Assembly: GCA_900547475.1 (NCBI GenBank)
Contig: URGW01000026.1
Span: forward strand, 1-53,675
Reading direction: 5' to 3'
Origin: an uncultured Clostridium sp.
GTDB taxonomy: Bacteria; Bacillota; Clostridia; Clostridiales; Clostridiaceae
Length of the DNA: 53,675 bases
The notes below the pieces were generated by a model that saw nothing but the letters and a program-made list of their open reading frames with translations, made no database searches and had not been told where the DNA came from. This document shows positions 41,802-52,111 of the stretch, piece after piece (within the stretch, counting starts at the first letter, position 1; every line of letters starts with the position of its first letter). The translations under genes were made by a program, and so were the position numbers.

Positions 41802-42371
41802 ATGTTTTTAATAGTTGGATTAGGAAATCCGGGGAAAGAATATGATGGAACAAGACATAATATAGGATTTGCATCTATAGACTATATTGCTGATAAGTAT
41901 AATATAGAATTAAATAGGATAAAATTTAAAGGTGTGTTTGGCGAAGGATTTATAAATGGAAAAAAAGTAATTTTATTAAAGCCAACTACCTATATGAACT
42001 TAAGTGGGGAAAGTATTAGAGAAGTAATTAACTTTTATAAAATATCAAATGAAGAAGTTATTGTAATTTATGATGATATTAGCTTGGAAGTAGGACGATT
42101 AAGAATAAGAGAAAAAGGTAGTCATGGTGGACATAATGGAATAAAAAGTATCATAGCTAACTTAGGAAGTGATGTATTTCCAAGAGTTAAAATAGGAGTG
42201 GGAGCACCAAAGGGTAATTTAGTTTCACATGTATTAGGAAAATTTAGTGAAGATGAAATTGAAATTTTAAGAGAAACAATAAAGGCATCAAGTGATGCAG
42301 TAAGTATAATATTAAAATCAGATACTAAAGAAGCGATGAATAAATTAAATGGATTTAATGCATGTAAATAA
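41802..42371 (+). CDS. pth: peptidyl-tRNA hydrolase
   Basis: 189 residues; frees tRNA from peptides released early from ribosomes. Landmarks: GLGNPGKEYDGTRHNIGF near 6-23 with the catalytic His, LKPTTYMNLSGES near 62, YDDISLEVGRLRIREKG near 92 and GSHGGHNGIKSI near 109. The ATG follows CGGAGGA. The neighbouring mfd is in the same direction, and the order pth-mfd matches B. subtilis spoVC-mfd. Confidence 0.96.
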   Translation: MFLIVGLGNPGKEYDGTRHNIGFASIDYIADKYNIELNRIKFKGVFGEGFINGKKVILLKPTTYMNLSGESIREVINFYKISNEEVIVIYDDISLEVGRLRIREKGSHGGHNGIKSIIANLGSDVFPRVKIGVGAPKGNLVSHVLGKFSEDEIEILRETIKASSDAVSIILKSDTKEAMNKLNGFNACK

Positions 42372-42401
42372 AGTTAAAGAGAAATTGTGGAAGGTGATAA
42401 A

Positions 42402-45400
42402 ATGAGGTTACAGGGGCTATTACAACCCTTACAAGAAAATGATAAGTTTATTACAGTGATAAATAGTATAAAAAATAAAAAGTTCCCAATAAACATATCT
42501 GGATTATCGGATTCGGGAAAAAGTTATATAATAGATGGAATATTTAATGAAATAGAAAACTCTTTAGTTGTAGTAACACATAATGAAATTGAAGCTAAAA
42601 ATTTATATGAGGATTTAAGTCTTTATGCAACTAATGTATACTTTTTACCTATAAGAGAAGTTGTATTTTATAATGTTGATGCAGTTTCAGGAGATCTTAG
42701 ATGGGCAAGATTAAAGGTAATAAAAGAAATACTTAATAATAAGAATAAAAAAATAATAGTTACATCAGTTGATGCATTGACTGCATTATATACACCAAGA
42801 AAAAAATATTTTAATTATAGTATTACTATAAAAAATGGTGATGAGGTAGATTTAAAGGATATTTCAAAAAAATTAATTGAGTGTGGATACGAAAGAGTTG
42901 AGGTAGTAGAAGGTAAAGGAGAGTTTTCATTTAGAGGGGGGATACTAGACGTTTTCCCTCCTATATCTGTTTATCCATATAGAATTGAGCTTTTTGGAGA
43001 TGAAATAGATTCTATTAGAACTTTTAATATAGAATCCCAAAGAAGTATTGAAAAGGTTGAATCTATGGAAATTTTTCCAGCGAAAGAAGTAATAGTTGAT
43101 GAAGAAGCAAAAAATAGTGCAAATGATAAAATAATTAATGAATTAGACTCTATAGTTGAAAAATCAAATAAGAAAAACAATGAAAAAGTTGATAAGATAA
43201 GAGGAATAGTTAATAAAAATTTAGAGATGTTAAATGAAACATCAACATTTGAAACTGTTGATAGCTACTTACCTTTCTTTTATAAAGAAATGGAATCATT
43301 TTTTGATTATTTAGAAGGATATACATTTATTATTGATGATTTAAAGAGATGTCATGGAAAAATTGAAAGTATATACTATGAATTTAATGAAAATTATTTA
43401 GCTTTTCTTCAAAGAGGTGATATATTACCTTCTCAAAACAAATTATTAATAGATAAAGAAGAATTATTAATTAAGTTAGAAAAATCTGATGTTATAACAT
43501 TAAATACATTTGATACAAGAGCAGATATACTATTTCCATTAACTAGTATAGAGTTAAATCAAATTACATCTAATAATTATAATGGACAATTAGATTTGCT
43601 TATTGAAGATATAAAATTAAGGAAGGCAAATGGATTTAGAACCTTAATATTAGCAGGTACTAGAACTAGAGGAGAAAGGTTAGTAAAGACACTTAGAGAT
43701 AGAGAAGTTGAAAGTGTTTATAAGGATGAAGTAGACAATATTGAATTAGGTCAAGCGATAGTTACATTTGGAAATTTAATGAAGGGATTTGAATACCCAG
43801 ATTTAAAGGTATGTGTAATATCTGATAAAGAAGTATTTGGAGAAGCTAAAAAATCATTAGCTAAAAAGACTAATAAGAAAAAAGGCGTAGGAAAGATAAC
43901 GAGTTTTGCAGAGTTAAAGCCAGGGGATTATGTAGTACATGCAAATCATGGGATAGGTGTATTTAAAGGGATTAAACAAATTGATATAGCAGGCAATACA
44001 AGGGATTATTTAGATATTGTATATGATAAAGGGGATAAGCTTTATGTTCCTGTTGATCAATTAGATTTAGTTCAAAAATATATCGGAAGTGAAGGAAAGA
44101 CACCTAAAGTTAATAAATTAGGTGGAAATGAGTGGCAAAAAGCTAAGGCTAAGGTTAGAAAATCAATTAATGAGATTGCAGAAGATTTAGTAAAGTTATA
44201 TGCAGCTAGAGCAGCATTAAAAGGCTATAAATATTCTAAAGATACAGAATGGCAAAGGCAATTTGAGGATGAATTTCCATATGAAGAAACTCCTGACCAA
44301 TTATCATCATTAGAAGAAATAAAACATGATATGGAATCAGATAAACCAATGGATAGATTGCTTTGTGGAGATGTTGGATATGGTAAAACAGAGGTAGCTA
44401 TAAGAGCTGCTTTTAAAGCAGTTATGGATGGGAAACAGGTTGCGTTTCTTGTTCCAACAACTATATTAGCCGAACAACATTATAAAAACTTAAAAAAGAG
44501 ATTTTCAGATTTTCCAGTTAAGATAGATATGATTAGTAGGTTTAGAACTGCAAAACAACAAAAGGCTACTTTGCAGGCTTTAAAAGAAGGAAATGTAGAT
44601 ATTTTAATAGGAACTCATAGATTGGTATCGAAGGATATTTCATTTAAGGACTTAGGATTGCTGATAGTAGATGAAGAACAAAGATTTGGAGTTGCTCAAA
44701 AAGAAAAGATAAAATCTTTAAAGAAAAATGTAGATGTACTTACATTAAGTGCAACACCAATTCCAAGAACTCTTCATATGTCACTTACAGGTGTTAGGGA
44801 TATATCAGTTATAGAAACTCCACCTGAAGAAAGATATCCTATTCAAACATATGTTGTAGAACAAAATGATCAACTTATTAGAGATGCAATTTTAAGAGAA
44901 GTTGGAAGAGATGGGCAAGTTTATTTTGTATATAATAGGGTAGAAAGTATACAAAGTGCAGCAAATTATATAAGAGAGTTAGTTCCTGAATGTAAAGTTG
45001 GAATTATTCATGGTAAGATGACAGAAAAAGAGCTTGAGACTGAAATGATTAATTTTATGCAAAGGGAATATGATGTTTTAGTATGTACAACTATTATAGA
45101 AACAGGTATCGATATACCAAATGTAAATACTATGATAGTAAATAATTCAGATAAAATGGGATTATCTCAATTATATCAATTAAGAGGAAGGGTTGGACGT
45201 TCAAATAAAATAGCTTATGCATATTTTATGTATACTAAAGATAAGGTATTAACTGAAGTTGCTGAAAAGAGATTAAAGGCTTTAAAAGATTTTACTGAGC
45301 TTGGTTCTGGTTTTAAAATTGCTATGAGAGACTTAGAAATAAGAGGTGCTGGGAACATGATGGGATCATCTCAACATGGGCATATGGCAGCTATTGGATA

Positions 45401-45926
45401 CGACTTATATTGTAGAATGTTAGAAGATACTGTTAAGTTAATCAAAGGTGAAATAGATCAGGAGCCTATTGAAACTACTGTTGATATTAAAATGGATGCA
45501 TATATTCCATCAGCTTATATTGAAGATGAAATACAAAAGATAGAAGTTTATAAGAAAATAGCAGCAATTGAAAATATGAATGATTATAATGATATAAAGG
45601 AAGAATTAGAAGATAGATACTCGACTATTCCAGAAGCTGTTTATAATTTAATGGATATAGCTTATATTAAGAGTTTAGCAAAGGTTTTATTAATTGAAGA
45701 AATAAAGGAAAATCAAAAGGAGATAAGATTTAAGTTCTCAAAAGGTTTTAAAAATATTAATGAAATATATAGCGTGCTATTAAATAAGTATAAGGATAAT
45801 GTGGTTTTATACTTTGGCGAGACACCGTTTTTTGCTGTAAGGAATAATACTATGAAAAAAGAGGAAATGTTGAACTTCTATAAAACTGTTCTTAAAGAAT
45901 TAATTGAAAATTCACGTAAAAAATAG
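42402..45926 (+). CDS. mfd: transcription-repair coupling factor
   Basis: 1174-residue SF2 translocase that removes stalled RNA polymerase at lesions and recruits UvrA. UvrB-like module in the N-terminus (about 1-330), the polymerase-interaction domain near 480-560 (PGDYVVHANHGIGVFKGI), then the motor: Walker A as GDVGYGKTEVA near 650, DEEQ in LLIVDEEQRFGV near 760, SATPIPRTLHMS near 785 and QLRGRVGRS near 930. The C-terminal UvrA-inhibiting domain follows. The ATG at 42402 is set by GGAAGGTG. Confidence 0.97.
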   Translation: MRLQGLLQPLQENDKFITVINSIKNKKFPINISGLSDSGKSYIIDGIFNEIENSLVVVTHNEIEAKNLYEDLSLYATNVYFLPIREVVFYNVDAVSGDLRWARLKVIKEILNNKNKKIIVTSVDALTALYTPRKKYFNYSITIKNGDEVDLKDISKKLIECGYERVEVVEGKGEFSFRGGILDVFPPISVYPYRIELFGDEIDSIRTFNIESQRSIEKVESMEIFPAKEVIVDEEAKNSANDKIINELDSIVEKSNKKNNEKVDKIRGIVNKNLEMLNETSTFETVDSYLPFFYKEMESFFDYLEGYTFIIDDLKRCHGKIESIYYEFNENYLAFLQRGDILPSQNKLLIDKEELLIKLEKSDVITLNTFDTRADILFPLTSIELNQITSNNYNGQLDLLIEDIKLRKANGFRTLILAGTRTRGERLVKTLRDREVESVYKDEVDNIELGQAIVTFGNLMKGFEYPDLKVCVISDKEVFGEAKKSLAKKTNKKKGVGKITSFAELKPGDYVVHANHGIGVFKGIKQIDIAGNTRDYLDIVYDKGDKLYVPVDQLDLVQKYIGSEGKTPKVNKLGGNEWQKAKAKVRKSINEIAEDLVKLYAARAALKGYKYSKDTEWQRQFEDEFPYEETPDQLSSLEEIKHDMESDKPMDRLLCGDVGYGKTEVAIRAAFKAVMDGKQVAFLVPTTILAEQHYKNLKKRFSDFPVKIDMISRFRTAKQQKATLQALKEGNVDILIGTHRLVSKDISFKDLGLLIVDEEQRFGVAQKEKIKSLKKNVDVLTLSATPIPRTLHMSLTGVRDISVIETPPEERYPIQTYVVEQNDQLIRDAILREVGRDGQVYFVYNRVESIQSAANYIRELVPECKVGIIHGKMTEKELETEMINFMQREYDVLVCTTIIETGIDIPNVNTMIVNNSDKMGLSQLYQLRGRVGRSNKIAYAYFMYTKDKVLTEVAEKRLKALKDFTELGSGFKIAMRDLEIRGAGNMMGSSQHGHMAAIGYDLYCRMLEDTVKLIKGEIDQEPIETTVDIKMDAYIPSAYIEDEIQKIEVYKKIAAIENMNDYNDIKEELEDRYSTIPEAVYNLMDIAYIKSLAKVLLIEEIKENQKEIRFKFSKGFKNINEIYSVLLNKYKDNVVLYFGETPFFAVRNNTMKKEEMLNFYKTVLKELIENSRKK

Positions 45927-46010
45927 AAAGTAAATTTGAATAAAAGAAATATTGCTGATATACTAATTGTATGCAACAAATTATTATTTAAGTAAAGTGA
46001 GGGAAATGAA

Positions 46011-47024
46011 TTGAGAAAAATAAAAAATATAGTGGTGGCTGTAGCAATAACTACAATGGCCTTTTCGATAACAGGATGTAAAATGATAGAAAAAACTCCA
46101 GAAGCTATACAAAAAACGGTTTTAGCAAAGGTTGGAGATGAAAAAATTACTATGGCTGATGTAAACAGTGAATTACAAGCTGATATAGACTATTTAATAG
46201 AGACATATGGTGAAGATTATGAAAATAATATTGATGATACTTTAAAGGAACAATTAAAAACAGCTAGAACACAAGTGTTAGAGCAGTTAGTTAATGATAA
46301 AGTATTAATAACTAAGGGTACAGCACTTGAATATATACCATCAGAAGAAGAGTTAGCAACTGCTATAGAAGAGGAAAGAGCTAATTTTGTCGAAGCGTAT
46401 GGTGGAGAAGATGGATTAAAAGAAGCTTTAGAATATTATGGAATGACAGAGGAAAAATTCAATTTATTTTTAGAAAACATGGTTAAAACTAACAAGGTTA
46501 AAGAAGCCATGACAAAAGATGTAACTGTAACTGATGAAGAGGTTGAGCAATATTACAATGATAATATTGATAAATATACAACTAAGGCTGGAGCAAATGC
46601 TAAGCATATATTATTTGAAACTGAAGAGGAAGCACAAGCTGCTAAGAGTAAAATTGATTCAGGAGAAGCTACTTTTGAAGATTTATATTCACAATATGAA
46701 GCTAATAAATCATCACAAACAAAACCTTTATCAGAGGATTTAGGATATGTTGAAAATGAGCAAGATGGCTTTGATACAGATTTCTTAGCTGGATTTAAGA
46801 CTTTAAAAGAAGGTGAAGTTTCAGCACCAGTTAAAAGTTCATTTGGTTACCATATAATTAAAGTTGAAGGTATTCAAACAGAAGAAAAGGTAACTTCACT
46901 TGATGAAGTTAAGGATACTATAAAATCTACTTTGTTAAGTGAAAAGCAACAAGAAACATATGATTCAACATTAGAAGAATGGAAAAAAGAGTTAAATGTT
47001 AAGTTATATGAAGATAGATTATAA
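46011..47024 (+). CDS. prsA: peptidylprolyl isomerase lipoprotein, PrsA/SurA-like
   Basis: 337 residues. The lipoprotein signal (MRKIKNIVVAVAITTMAF, lipobox SITGC) anchors it outside the membrane, where it would help secreted proteins fold. The SurA-like N-terminal helical part (about 35-180) has KVGDEKITMADVNSEL. A PpiC rotamase domain (about 190-290) begins at NAKHILFETEEEA, with FGYHIIKVEG near its end. The start is TTG, after GTGAGGG. It sits between mfd and spoVT, where Bacillus has no such gene but clostridia often do. Confidence 0.92.
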   Translation: MRKIKNIVVAVAITTMAFSITGCKMIEKTPEAIQKTVLAKVGDEKITMADVNSELQADIDYLIETYGEDYENNIDDTLKEQLKTARTQVLEQLVNDKVLITKGTALEYIPSEEELATAIEEERANFVEAYGGEDGLKEALEYYGMTEEKFNLFLENMVKTNKVKEAMTKDVTVTDEEVEQYYNDNIDKYTTKAGANAKHILFETEEEAQAAKSKIDSGEATFEDLYSQYEANKSSQTKPLSEDLGYVENEQDGFDTDFLAGFKTLKEGEVSAPVKSSFGYHIIKVEGIQTEEKVTSLDEVKDTIKSTLLSEKQQETYDSTLEEWKKELNVKLYEDRL

Positions 47025-47035
47025 TTCTTAATTAA

Positions 47036-47076
47036 AAGTTAAGCAAAATTGTGAATTTTGCTTAACTTTTTTTGTT
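47036..47076 (+). terminator. terminator of prsA
   Basis: AAGTTAAGCAAAATT pairs perfectly with AATTTTGCTTAACTT, followed by a T-run. Confidence 0.9.
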
Positions 47077-47231
47077 TTAAATATTTTTGCCTTATTACCA
47101 TAGACTTCAAGGAATTCCTTAATAAATAGTAAGGGATAAATATTGGGTATATGTGTATAAAATTTCTAATAGTTCAAATAATAATACTGCAGTTAATTAT
47201 ATAAACTTAATTAAGGAGGTAACTCATAATA

Positions 47232-47780
47232 ATGAAAGCTACAGGAATAGTTAGACGTATCGATGATTTAGGAAGAGTAGTTATACCAAAAGAAATAAGA
47301 AGAACTTTAAGAATTAGAGAAGGCGATCCATTAGAAATATTTACAGATAGAGAAGGTGGGGTAATATTAAAAAAATATTCTCCTATTGGAGAGCTAACAG
47401 ACTTCTCTAAAGAATATGCTGAAAGTTTACAACAATCAATTGGTCATATTGTTTTGATTGCGGACAAAGATGCTTTTATATCTATAAGTGGAGCAACAAA
47501 AAAGGATTATTTTGAAAGAAAGATAAGCTCAGAATTAGAATCAATTATGGATGGAAGAAAAGCTTCTATAATAACAGACGAAGGTAAAACAATACCACTA
47601 CATAATGATGAGGATCAAGGAGAATATACAAGCCAAGTAATTGCACCAATAATAGCAGAAGGAGACGCCATTGGAGCTGTGCTTATAGTTTCAAAGGACT
47701 CAGAGGAGAAATTTGGTGATTTGGAATTAAAATTAGCAGAAACTGCAGCAGCTTTCTTAGGAAAGCAAATGGAACAATAA
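47232..47780 (+). CDS. spoVT: stage V sporulation protein T, transcriptional regulator
   Basis: 182 residues. The N-terminal AbrB-type swapped-hairpin DNA-binding domain (about 1-50) reads MKATGIVRRIDDLGRVVIPKEI and LRIREGDPLEIF in near-identical family form. The C-terminal GAF-like domain (about 60-178) holds the effector pocket. SpoVT tunes forespore (sigma-G) genes. The ATG follows AAGGAGG. Confidence 0.96.
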   Translation: MKATGIVRRIDDLGRVVIPKEIRRTLRIREGDPLEIFTDREGGVILKKYSPIGELTDFSKEYAESLQQSIGHIVLIADKDAFISISGATKKDYFERKISSELESIMDGRKASIITDEGKTIPLHNDEDQGEYTSQVIAPIIAEGDAIGAVLIVSKDSEEKFGDLELKLAETAAAFLGKQMEQ

Positions 47781-47895
47781 GTAATTAAATACATATTACA
47801 ATATTTGTTAAATAAATGCAAAATATATGTAATAATACCTCTAAGCTTTAAATAAAAATTAGTATTAGTCAGTAATTTGAGTTTGGAGGTATTTT

Positions 47896-49425
47896 ATGAA
47901 AAAGCAATCTCTTATAAAAGGAAGCTTAGTTTTGGGATTAGCAGGAATGGTTGCAAAGGTATTAGGTTTTTTCTTTAGATGGCCATTAATAATGCTAATA
48001 GGTGATGAAGGAATAGGGTATTATCAGTTATCCTATCCTTTATATATGTTTTTTGTAGCAATGGCAAGTGGAGTACCTGTTGCAGTTTCAAAGATGATTT
48101 CTGAAAAAAATGCAATGGGTGATGTTGAAGGTAGTTACGAAGTTGTTAAGGAATCAGCTTATTTAATGATGACATTAGGAATTGGAACATCATTAATATT
48201 ATTCTTTTTTGCAAAGCCAATAATTAATTTTTTGAAATGGGACATGAAATCATATTATGCATTAATAGGAATCTCTTTTGCACCCATGATGGTTTCGTTT
48301 GTTAGTATATTTAGGGGGTTCTTTCAAGGGTTACAGAATATGACTCCATCAGGAACATCACAAATAGTAGAACAAATTGGTAGGGTCATAATTGGAGTTG
48401 GACTAGCTTATATACTTTTACCAAAGGGTATTGAGTATTCAGCTGGTGGTGCAGCATTTGGAGCAGCTGGTGGTGCAGTTATAGCATGTATATATTTATG
48501 GTTTAAATATATACATATAAGAAGAGAAATGGGAATAAAAAAGGTAAAGACTAACACAGAAGTATTAAATCAAATATTAAAAATAGCAATTCCTATTTCT
48601 TTAGGAGCTACAGTTGGGACTATAATGAATTTAATAGATTCTATTTTAGTTCCACAAAAGTTGATGGAGTCAGGAGTTGCAAATTCAACAGCATTATATG
48701 GACAACTTACTGGTAAAGCAGCTGTATTAGTAAATATACCGTTAACTTTATCTATGGCAATATGTACATCATTAATTCCAATAATTTCAGAACATTATAT
48801 ACTAAACAGAAAAGAAGAAATGCAGAGCAAAATAAATATAGCAATGAAATTATCTGCTGTAATAGCATTACCGTGTACTTTAGGAATGTTCTGTTTAGCA
48901 GGACCAATAATGAAATTAGTGTTTTTTGATAAATATGAGGGTATAGAGATATTAAGGTATCTTTCAATATCTATTCCTTTTATAATAGTAACTCAAACAA
49001 CTACTTCTATATTGCAGGCAACTAATCATTATATAAGACCAGTTATTAATTTAGTAATAGGATGTGTTGTAAAAATTATTTTAACAGCTGTACTAGTTCC
49101 TATACCAAGTATAAATGTTTTTGGTGCAGTAATAGCAAGTGTTTCTGCTTATATTGTGGTTACTATATTAAATCTTATAGCACTTAAAACTAAAACTAAA
49201 TGTAAAGTAAGTATATATGATTCTTTTGTAAAGCCTGGTTATGCTTCAATTTTAATGATAGGTGTAGTTTTATTTAGTTATAATTTTATTATGGAAAGGA
49301 TAGATAGTAATAGTATTTCTTGCTTATTATCAATATTTATGGGTATTATTATATATATGATAGCTATTTTAATCTTTAAAGTATTTGAAGTTAATGAAAT
49401 AAAGAATAGATTAGCAAGAAAATGA
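47896..49425 (+). CDS. polysaccharide/lipid flippase family protein, YabM/SpoVB-like
   Basis: 509-residue integral membrane protein with about 14 hydrophobic segments, of the MOP (MATE/PST) exporter family, to which SpoVB and the B. subtilis YabM belong. It opens GSLVLGLAGMVAKVLGFFFRWPL, cited for its glycine-rich helix, with EGIGYYQLSYPLY shortly after, both hallmarks of the SpoVB branch. Such proteins move lipid-linked wall precursors across the membrane. Between spoVT and mazG, as in B. subtilis. The ATG follows TTGGAGG. The substrate is inferred. Confidence 0.9.
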   Translation: MKKQSLIKGSLVLGLAGMVAKVLGFFFRWPLIMLIGDEGIGYYQLSYPLYMFFVAMASGVPVAVSKMISEKNAMGDVEGSYEVVKESAYLMMTLGIGTSLILFFFAKPIINFLKWDMKSYYALIGISFAPMMVSFVSIFRGFFQGLQNMTPSGTSQIVEQIGRVIIGVGLAYILLPKGIEYSAGGAAFGAAGGAVIACIYLWFKYIHIRREMGIKKVKTNTEVLNQILKIAIPISLGATVGTIMNLIDSILVPQKLMESGVANSTALYGQLTGKAAVLVNIPLTLSMAICTSLIPIISEHYILNRKEEMQSKINIAMKLSAVIALPCTLGMFCLAGPIMKLVFFDKYEGIEILRYLSISIPFIIVTQTTTSILQATNHYIRPVINLVIGCVVKIILTAVLVPIPSINVFGAVIASVSAYIVVTILNLIALKTKTKCKVSIYDSFVKPGYASILMIGVVLFSYNFIMERIDSNSISCLLSIFMGIIIYMIAILIFKVFEVNEIKNRLARK

Positions 49426-49442
49426 TGTAAGGAGAGTACTAT

Positions 49443-50891
49443 ATGATAAAAATAGTTGGATTAGGACCAGGTTCACCAGATGCACTAACTATAGGAGCTG
49501 TTGAAGCTTTACAGGGGAGTAAAAATTTATATTTTAGAACAGAAAAGCATCCTACAGTTGATTATTTAAAGAATAGATTAGAGTCTTTTAAAACTTGTGA
49601 TAATTATTATGAAGAAGGAAGCAGTTTTGATGAGGTGTATTCTAATATTGCTAGAAATATGATAGAAGAATATAAGGTAGCTGGAGAGTTAGTTTATGCA
49701 GTTCCAGGACATCCTTTAGTTGCAGAAAGATCGGTTTTAAACTTAATTAATCTATGTAAAGAAAATAATATTGAGTATAAGATATTACCAGCAGTTAGTT
49801 TTGTAGATGCCATGATGGATAGACTACAAATAGATCCAATAGAAGGATTAAAAATTATAGATGCATTTGATATTAGCAATCAAATTTTAGATAAAAGAAT
49901 CGGAACTATAATAACGCAAGTATATAATCCGTTAATAGCATCAGAAGTTAAGCTTGAATTACTAGAGTATTATCATGATGAAACTGAAATTTATTATGTT
50001 AGAGCAGCGGGAATAGAAGGGGAAGAGTCTATAAGAAAAATTCCAATATATGAACTTGATATGCAGGATGATATAGATTATTTAACTTCTGTGTACATCC
50101 CTAAGGATATAAAAAACAAAAAAGATTTCTATGATTTAGTTGATACAATAGAAATTTTAAGAAGTGAAAATGGATGTGCATGGGATAGAGAGCAAACTCA
50201 TGAAAGTATAAAAAATGCACTTTTAGAAGAAGCGTATGAAGTTATTGAAGCAATAGAAGATGACAATATAGATGGATTAATTGAAGAGCTAGGTGATGTT
50301 CTACTACAAGTTGTATTTCATTCAATTATAGGGAAAGAAGATGGATATTTTAACATATCAGATGTGATAGAAGCAATTACTTCTAAAATGATTTATAGAC
50401 ATCCTCACGTTTTTGGTGATGCAGCTGCTAATACTTCAGATGAAGTACTAGATAACTGGGATGAACTTAAAAAGAAAGAAAAGAGTTATGAAACTCTTAC
50501 TGAAGAAATAAATGGTATAGCAAAAACATTGCCAGCTTTAATAAAAGCTCATAAAGTACAAAAAAAGGTTTCTAAAGTAGGCTTTGATTTTGAAAGTGTA
50601 AATGAAGCAGTTAAAAAGATTGAAGAGGAAATAAATGAAGTATTAGATGTATATAAAACCAATAACAGGGAAAAAATAATAAATGAAGTTGGAGACTTGC
50701 TATTTGCTTGTGTTAATGTATCTAGATTGTTAAATGTAGATGAAGAAGAAGCATTAAACAAATCTACTAAAAAGTTTATAAAAAGATTTAGCTTTATTGA
50801 AGAAAATATATTAAAACAAGGAAAAGATTTAAAGAGCGTTACACTAGACGAAATGAATGCTTTATGGGAAGATTCAAAAAAGTACGATTAG
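49443..50891 (+). CDS. mazG: bifunctional tetrapyrrole-methylase-like / MazG nucleotide pyrophosphohydrolase (YabN)
   Basis: 482 residues. The N-terminal half (about 1-215) is a SAM-binding TP-methylase-like domain: MIKIVGLGPGSPDALTIGAV, YAVPGHPLVAERSV. The C-terminal half is MazG (about 225-480), with NGCAWDREQTHESIKNALLEEAYEV and the metal-binding ELGDVLLQVVFHS and NEVGDLLFACVNV, all shown in part. It hydrolyses non-standard or excess NTPs. The fused form matches B. subtilis YabN, at the same position. The ATG follows AAGGAGAG. Confidence 0.94.
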   Translation: MIKIVGLGPGSPDALTIGAVEALQGSKNLYFRTEKHPTVDYLKNRLESFKTCDNYYEEGSSFDEVYSNIARNMIEEYKVAGELVYAVPGHPLVAERSVLNLINLCKENNIEYKILPAVSFVDAMMDRLQIDPIEGLKIIDAFDISNQILDKRIGTIITQVYNPLIASEVKLELLEYYHDETEIYYVRAAGIEGEESIRKIPIYELDMQDDIDYLTSVYIPKDIKNKKDFYDLVDTIEILRSENGCAWDREQTHESIKNALLEEAYEVIEAIEDDNIDGLIEELGDVLLQVVFHSIIGKEDGYFNISDVIEAITSKMIYRHPHVFGDAAANTSDEVLDNWDELKKKEKSYETLTEEINGIAKTLPALIKAHKVQKKVSKVGFDFESVNEAVKKIEEEINEVLDVYKTNNREKIINEVGDLLFACVNVSRLLNVDEEEALNKSTKKFIKRFSFIEENILKQGKDLKSVTLDEMNALWEDSKKYD

Positions 50892-50906
50892 TAAAGAAAA
50901 AAGTGA

Positions 50907-50956
50907 ATTTTCTGCAAGTATAGAAGGAATTTTAAGATTTATGCAGAATATTTTTA
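50907..50956 (+). terminator. weak hairpin after mazG, possible terminator
   Basis: TTCTGCA and TGCAGAA form a 7-bp stem with a long loop, followed by TATTTTT. The rest of the gap before hup is AT-rich with no clear gene. Confidence 0.45.
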
Positions 50957-51146
50957 AAAGGAATAATAAATTAATGACTATACTACAAGAAAAAGTTGTA
51001 ATAAATATATTTTTATAGAAAAATACCCATATTACTATAGACTACTGAATAAAGTGGATATATAATAAGGTAATGTAGTTATAGTACATAATTAAAAATA
51101 GTTAACTACAATATTTTTAACTGTTTATTTAAGGAGGATGTAAATC

Positions 51147-51422
51147 GTGAATAAAGCAGAATTAATTACTAGCATGGCTGAAAAGAGCCAATTAACAAAG
51201 AAAGATGCAGAAGCAGCTTTAAAGGCATTCATTGATTCAGTTCAAGAAGCTTTAGAAAATGGAGAAAAAGTTCAATTAGTTGGATTTGGTACTTTCGAAA
51301 CTAGAGAAAGAGCAGCTAGAGAAGGAAGAAACCCAAGAACTAAAGAAACTATAAACATTCCAGCTTCAACTGTTCCAGTATTTAAAGCAGGAAAAGAGTT
51401 TAAGGAAAGAGTTAATAAGTAA
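51147..51422 (+). CDS. hup: DNA-binding protein HU
   Basis: 91 residues; histone-like dimer that bends and packs DNA. MNKAELITSMAEKSQLTKKDAEAALKAF is canonical, shown in part, with VQLVGFGTFETRERAAREGRNPRT near 45-70 for the beta arm and PAFKAGKEFKE-type end (PVFKAGKEFKERV). The start is GTG after AAGGAGG. It stands between mazG and rqcP, a common clostridial and bacillar placement. Confidence 0.97.
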   Translation: MNKAELITSMAEKSQLTKKDAEAALKAFIDSVQEALENGEKVQLVGFGTFETRERAAREGRNPRTKETINIPASTVPVFKAGKEFKERVNK

Positions 51423-51433
51423 TTATAAATGTA

Positions 51434-51458
51434 GGCCCGAGTTATCTCGGGTTTTTTA
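51434..51458 (+). terminator. terminator of hup
   Basis: CCCGAG, TTAT loop, CTCGGG, then six T. It lies 13 bp past the hup stop. Confidence 0.93.
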
Positions 51459-51495
51459 ATACACAAAAATAATTTTTATGTAAGGGGAAGTATAA

Positions 51496-51756
51496 ATGAG
51501 ACTAGATAAATATTTAAAGGTTTCAAGAATAATAAAAAGAAGAACTGTTGCCAAGGAAGCTTGTGAAGGGGAAAGAGTATCGATAAATGATAAAGTAGCA
51601 AAGCCATCAACTGATGTTAAAGAGGGAGATATAATTGAAATTACATTTGCAAATAGAAAGTTAAAGGCAAAGATAGTAAATATAGCAGAGCATGTAAGAA
51701 AAGAAAATGCTAAGGAAATGTATGAAATATTAGAAGGGGTAGAAGATCAAGAATAA
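51496..51756 (+). CDS. rqcP: RqcP, S4-domain RNA-binding protein
   Basis: 86 residues, one S4 RNA-binding domain: MRLDKYLKVSRIIKRRTVAKE, then GERVSINDKVAKPSTDVKEGD. In B. subtilis RqcP (YabO) binds stalled 50S subunits and the P-site tRNA during ribosome quality control with RqcH. The ATG follows AAGGGGAAG. It leads the rqcP-yabP-yabQ-divIC-yabR run. Confidence 0.94.
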   Translation: MRLDKYLKVSRIIKRRTVAKEACEGERVSINDKVAKPSTDVKEGDIIEITFANRKLKAKIVNIAEHVRKENAKEMYEILEGVEDQE

Positions 51757-51808
51757 TTTTTTAAAATGCTTCATATATTTAATCAAGAAATATATGGAGG
51801 AATAGATA

Positions 51809-52102
51809 ATGGAGAAAAAAATAGATAATAAAATTGAGGATAATAGAGGAAACATTATACTAGAAAATAGAAAGAAAATGACATTAACTGGAGTAGAAGA
51901 GGTTATTAGTTTTGATGATGAAAAGATATTGCTAAATACTAAATTAGGTGCATTGACAATAAAGGGCTTAAATTTAAAAATGAATAAATTAGATGTTCAA
52001 AATGGTGATGTAATGATAAATGGAGAAATATATTATATTGTTTATAGTGGAAAGGAAATAAAGAAAGATAAGGAAAGCATAATAGGAAGGCTTTTCAAGT
52101 AG
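51809..52102 (+). CDS. yabP: sporulation protein YabP
   Basis: 97 residues. The N-terminus is polar and the core beta-rich, NRKKMTLTGVEEVISFDDEKILLNTKLG and LTIKGLNLKMNKLDV, in part. This is the YabP/YqfC fold, and YabP is needed for normal spore formation in B. subtilis. The ATG follows TGGAGG. It is nine bases ahead of yabQ. Confidence 0.93.
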   Translation: MEKKIDNKIEDNRGNIILENRKKMTLTGVEEVISFDDEKILLNTKLGALTIKGLNLKMNKLDVQNGDVMINGEIYYIVYSGKEIKKDKESIIGRLFK

Positions 52103-52111
52103 GAGGTTATT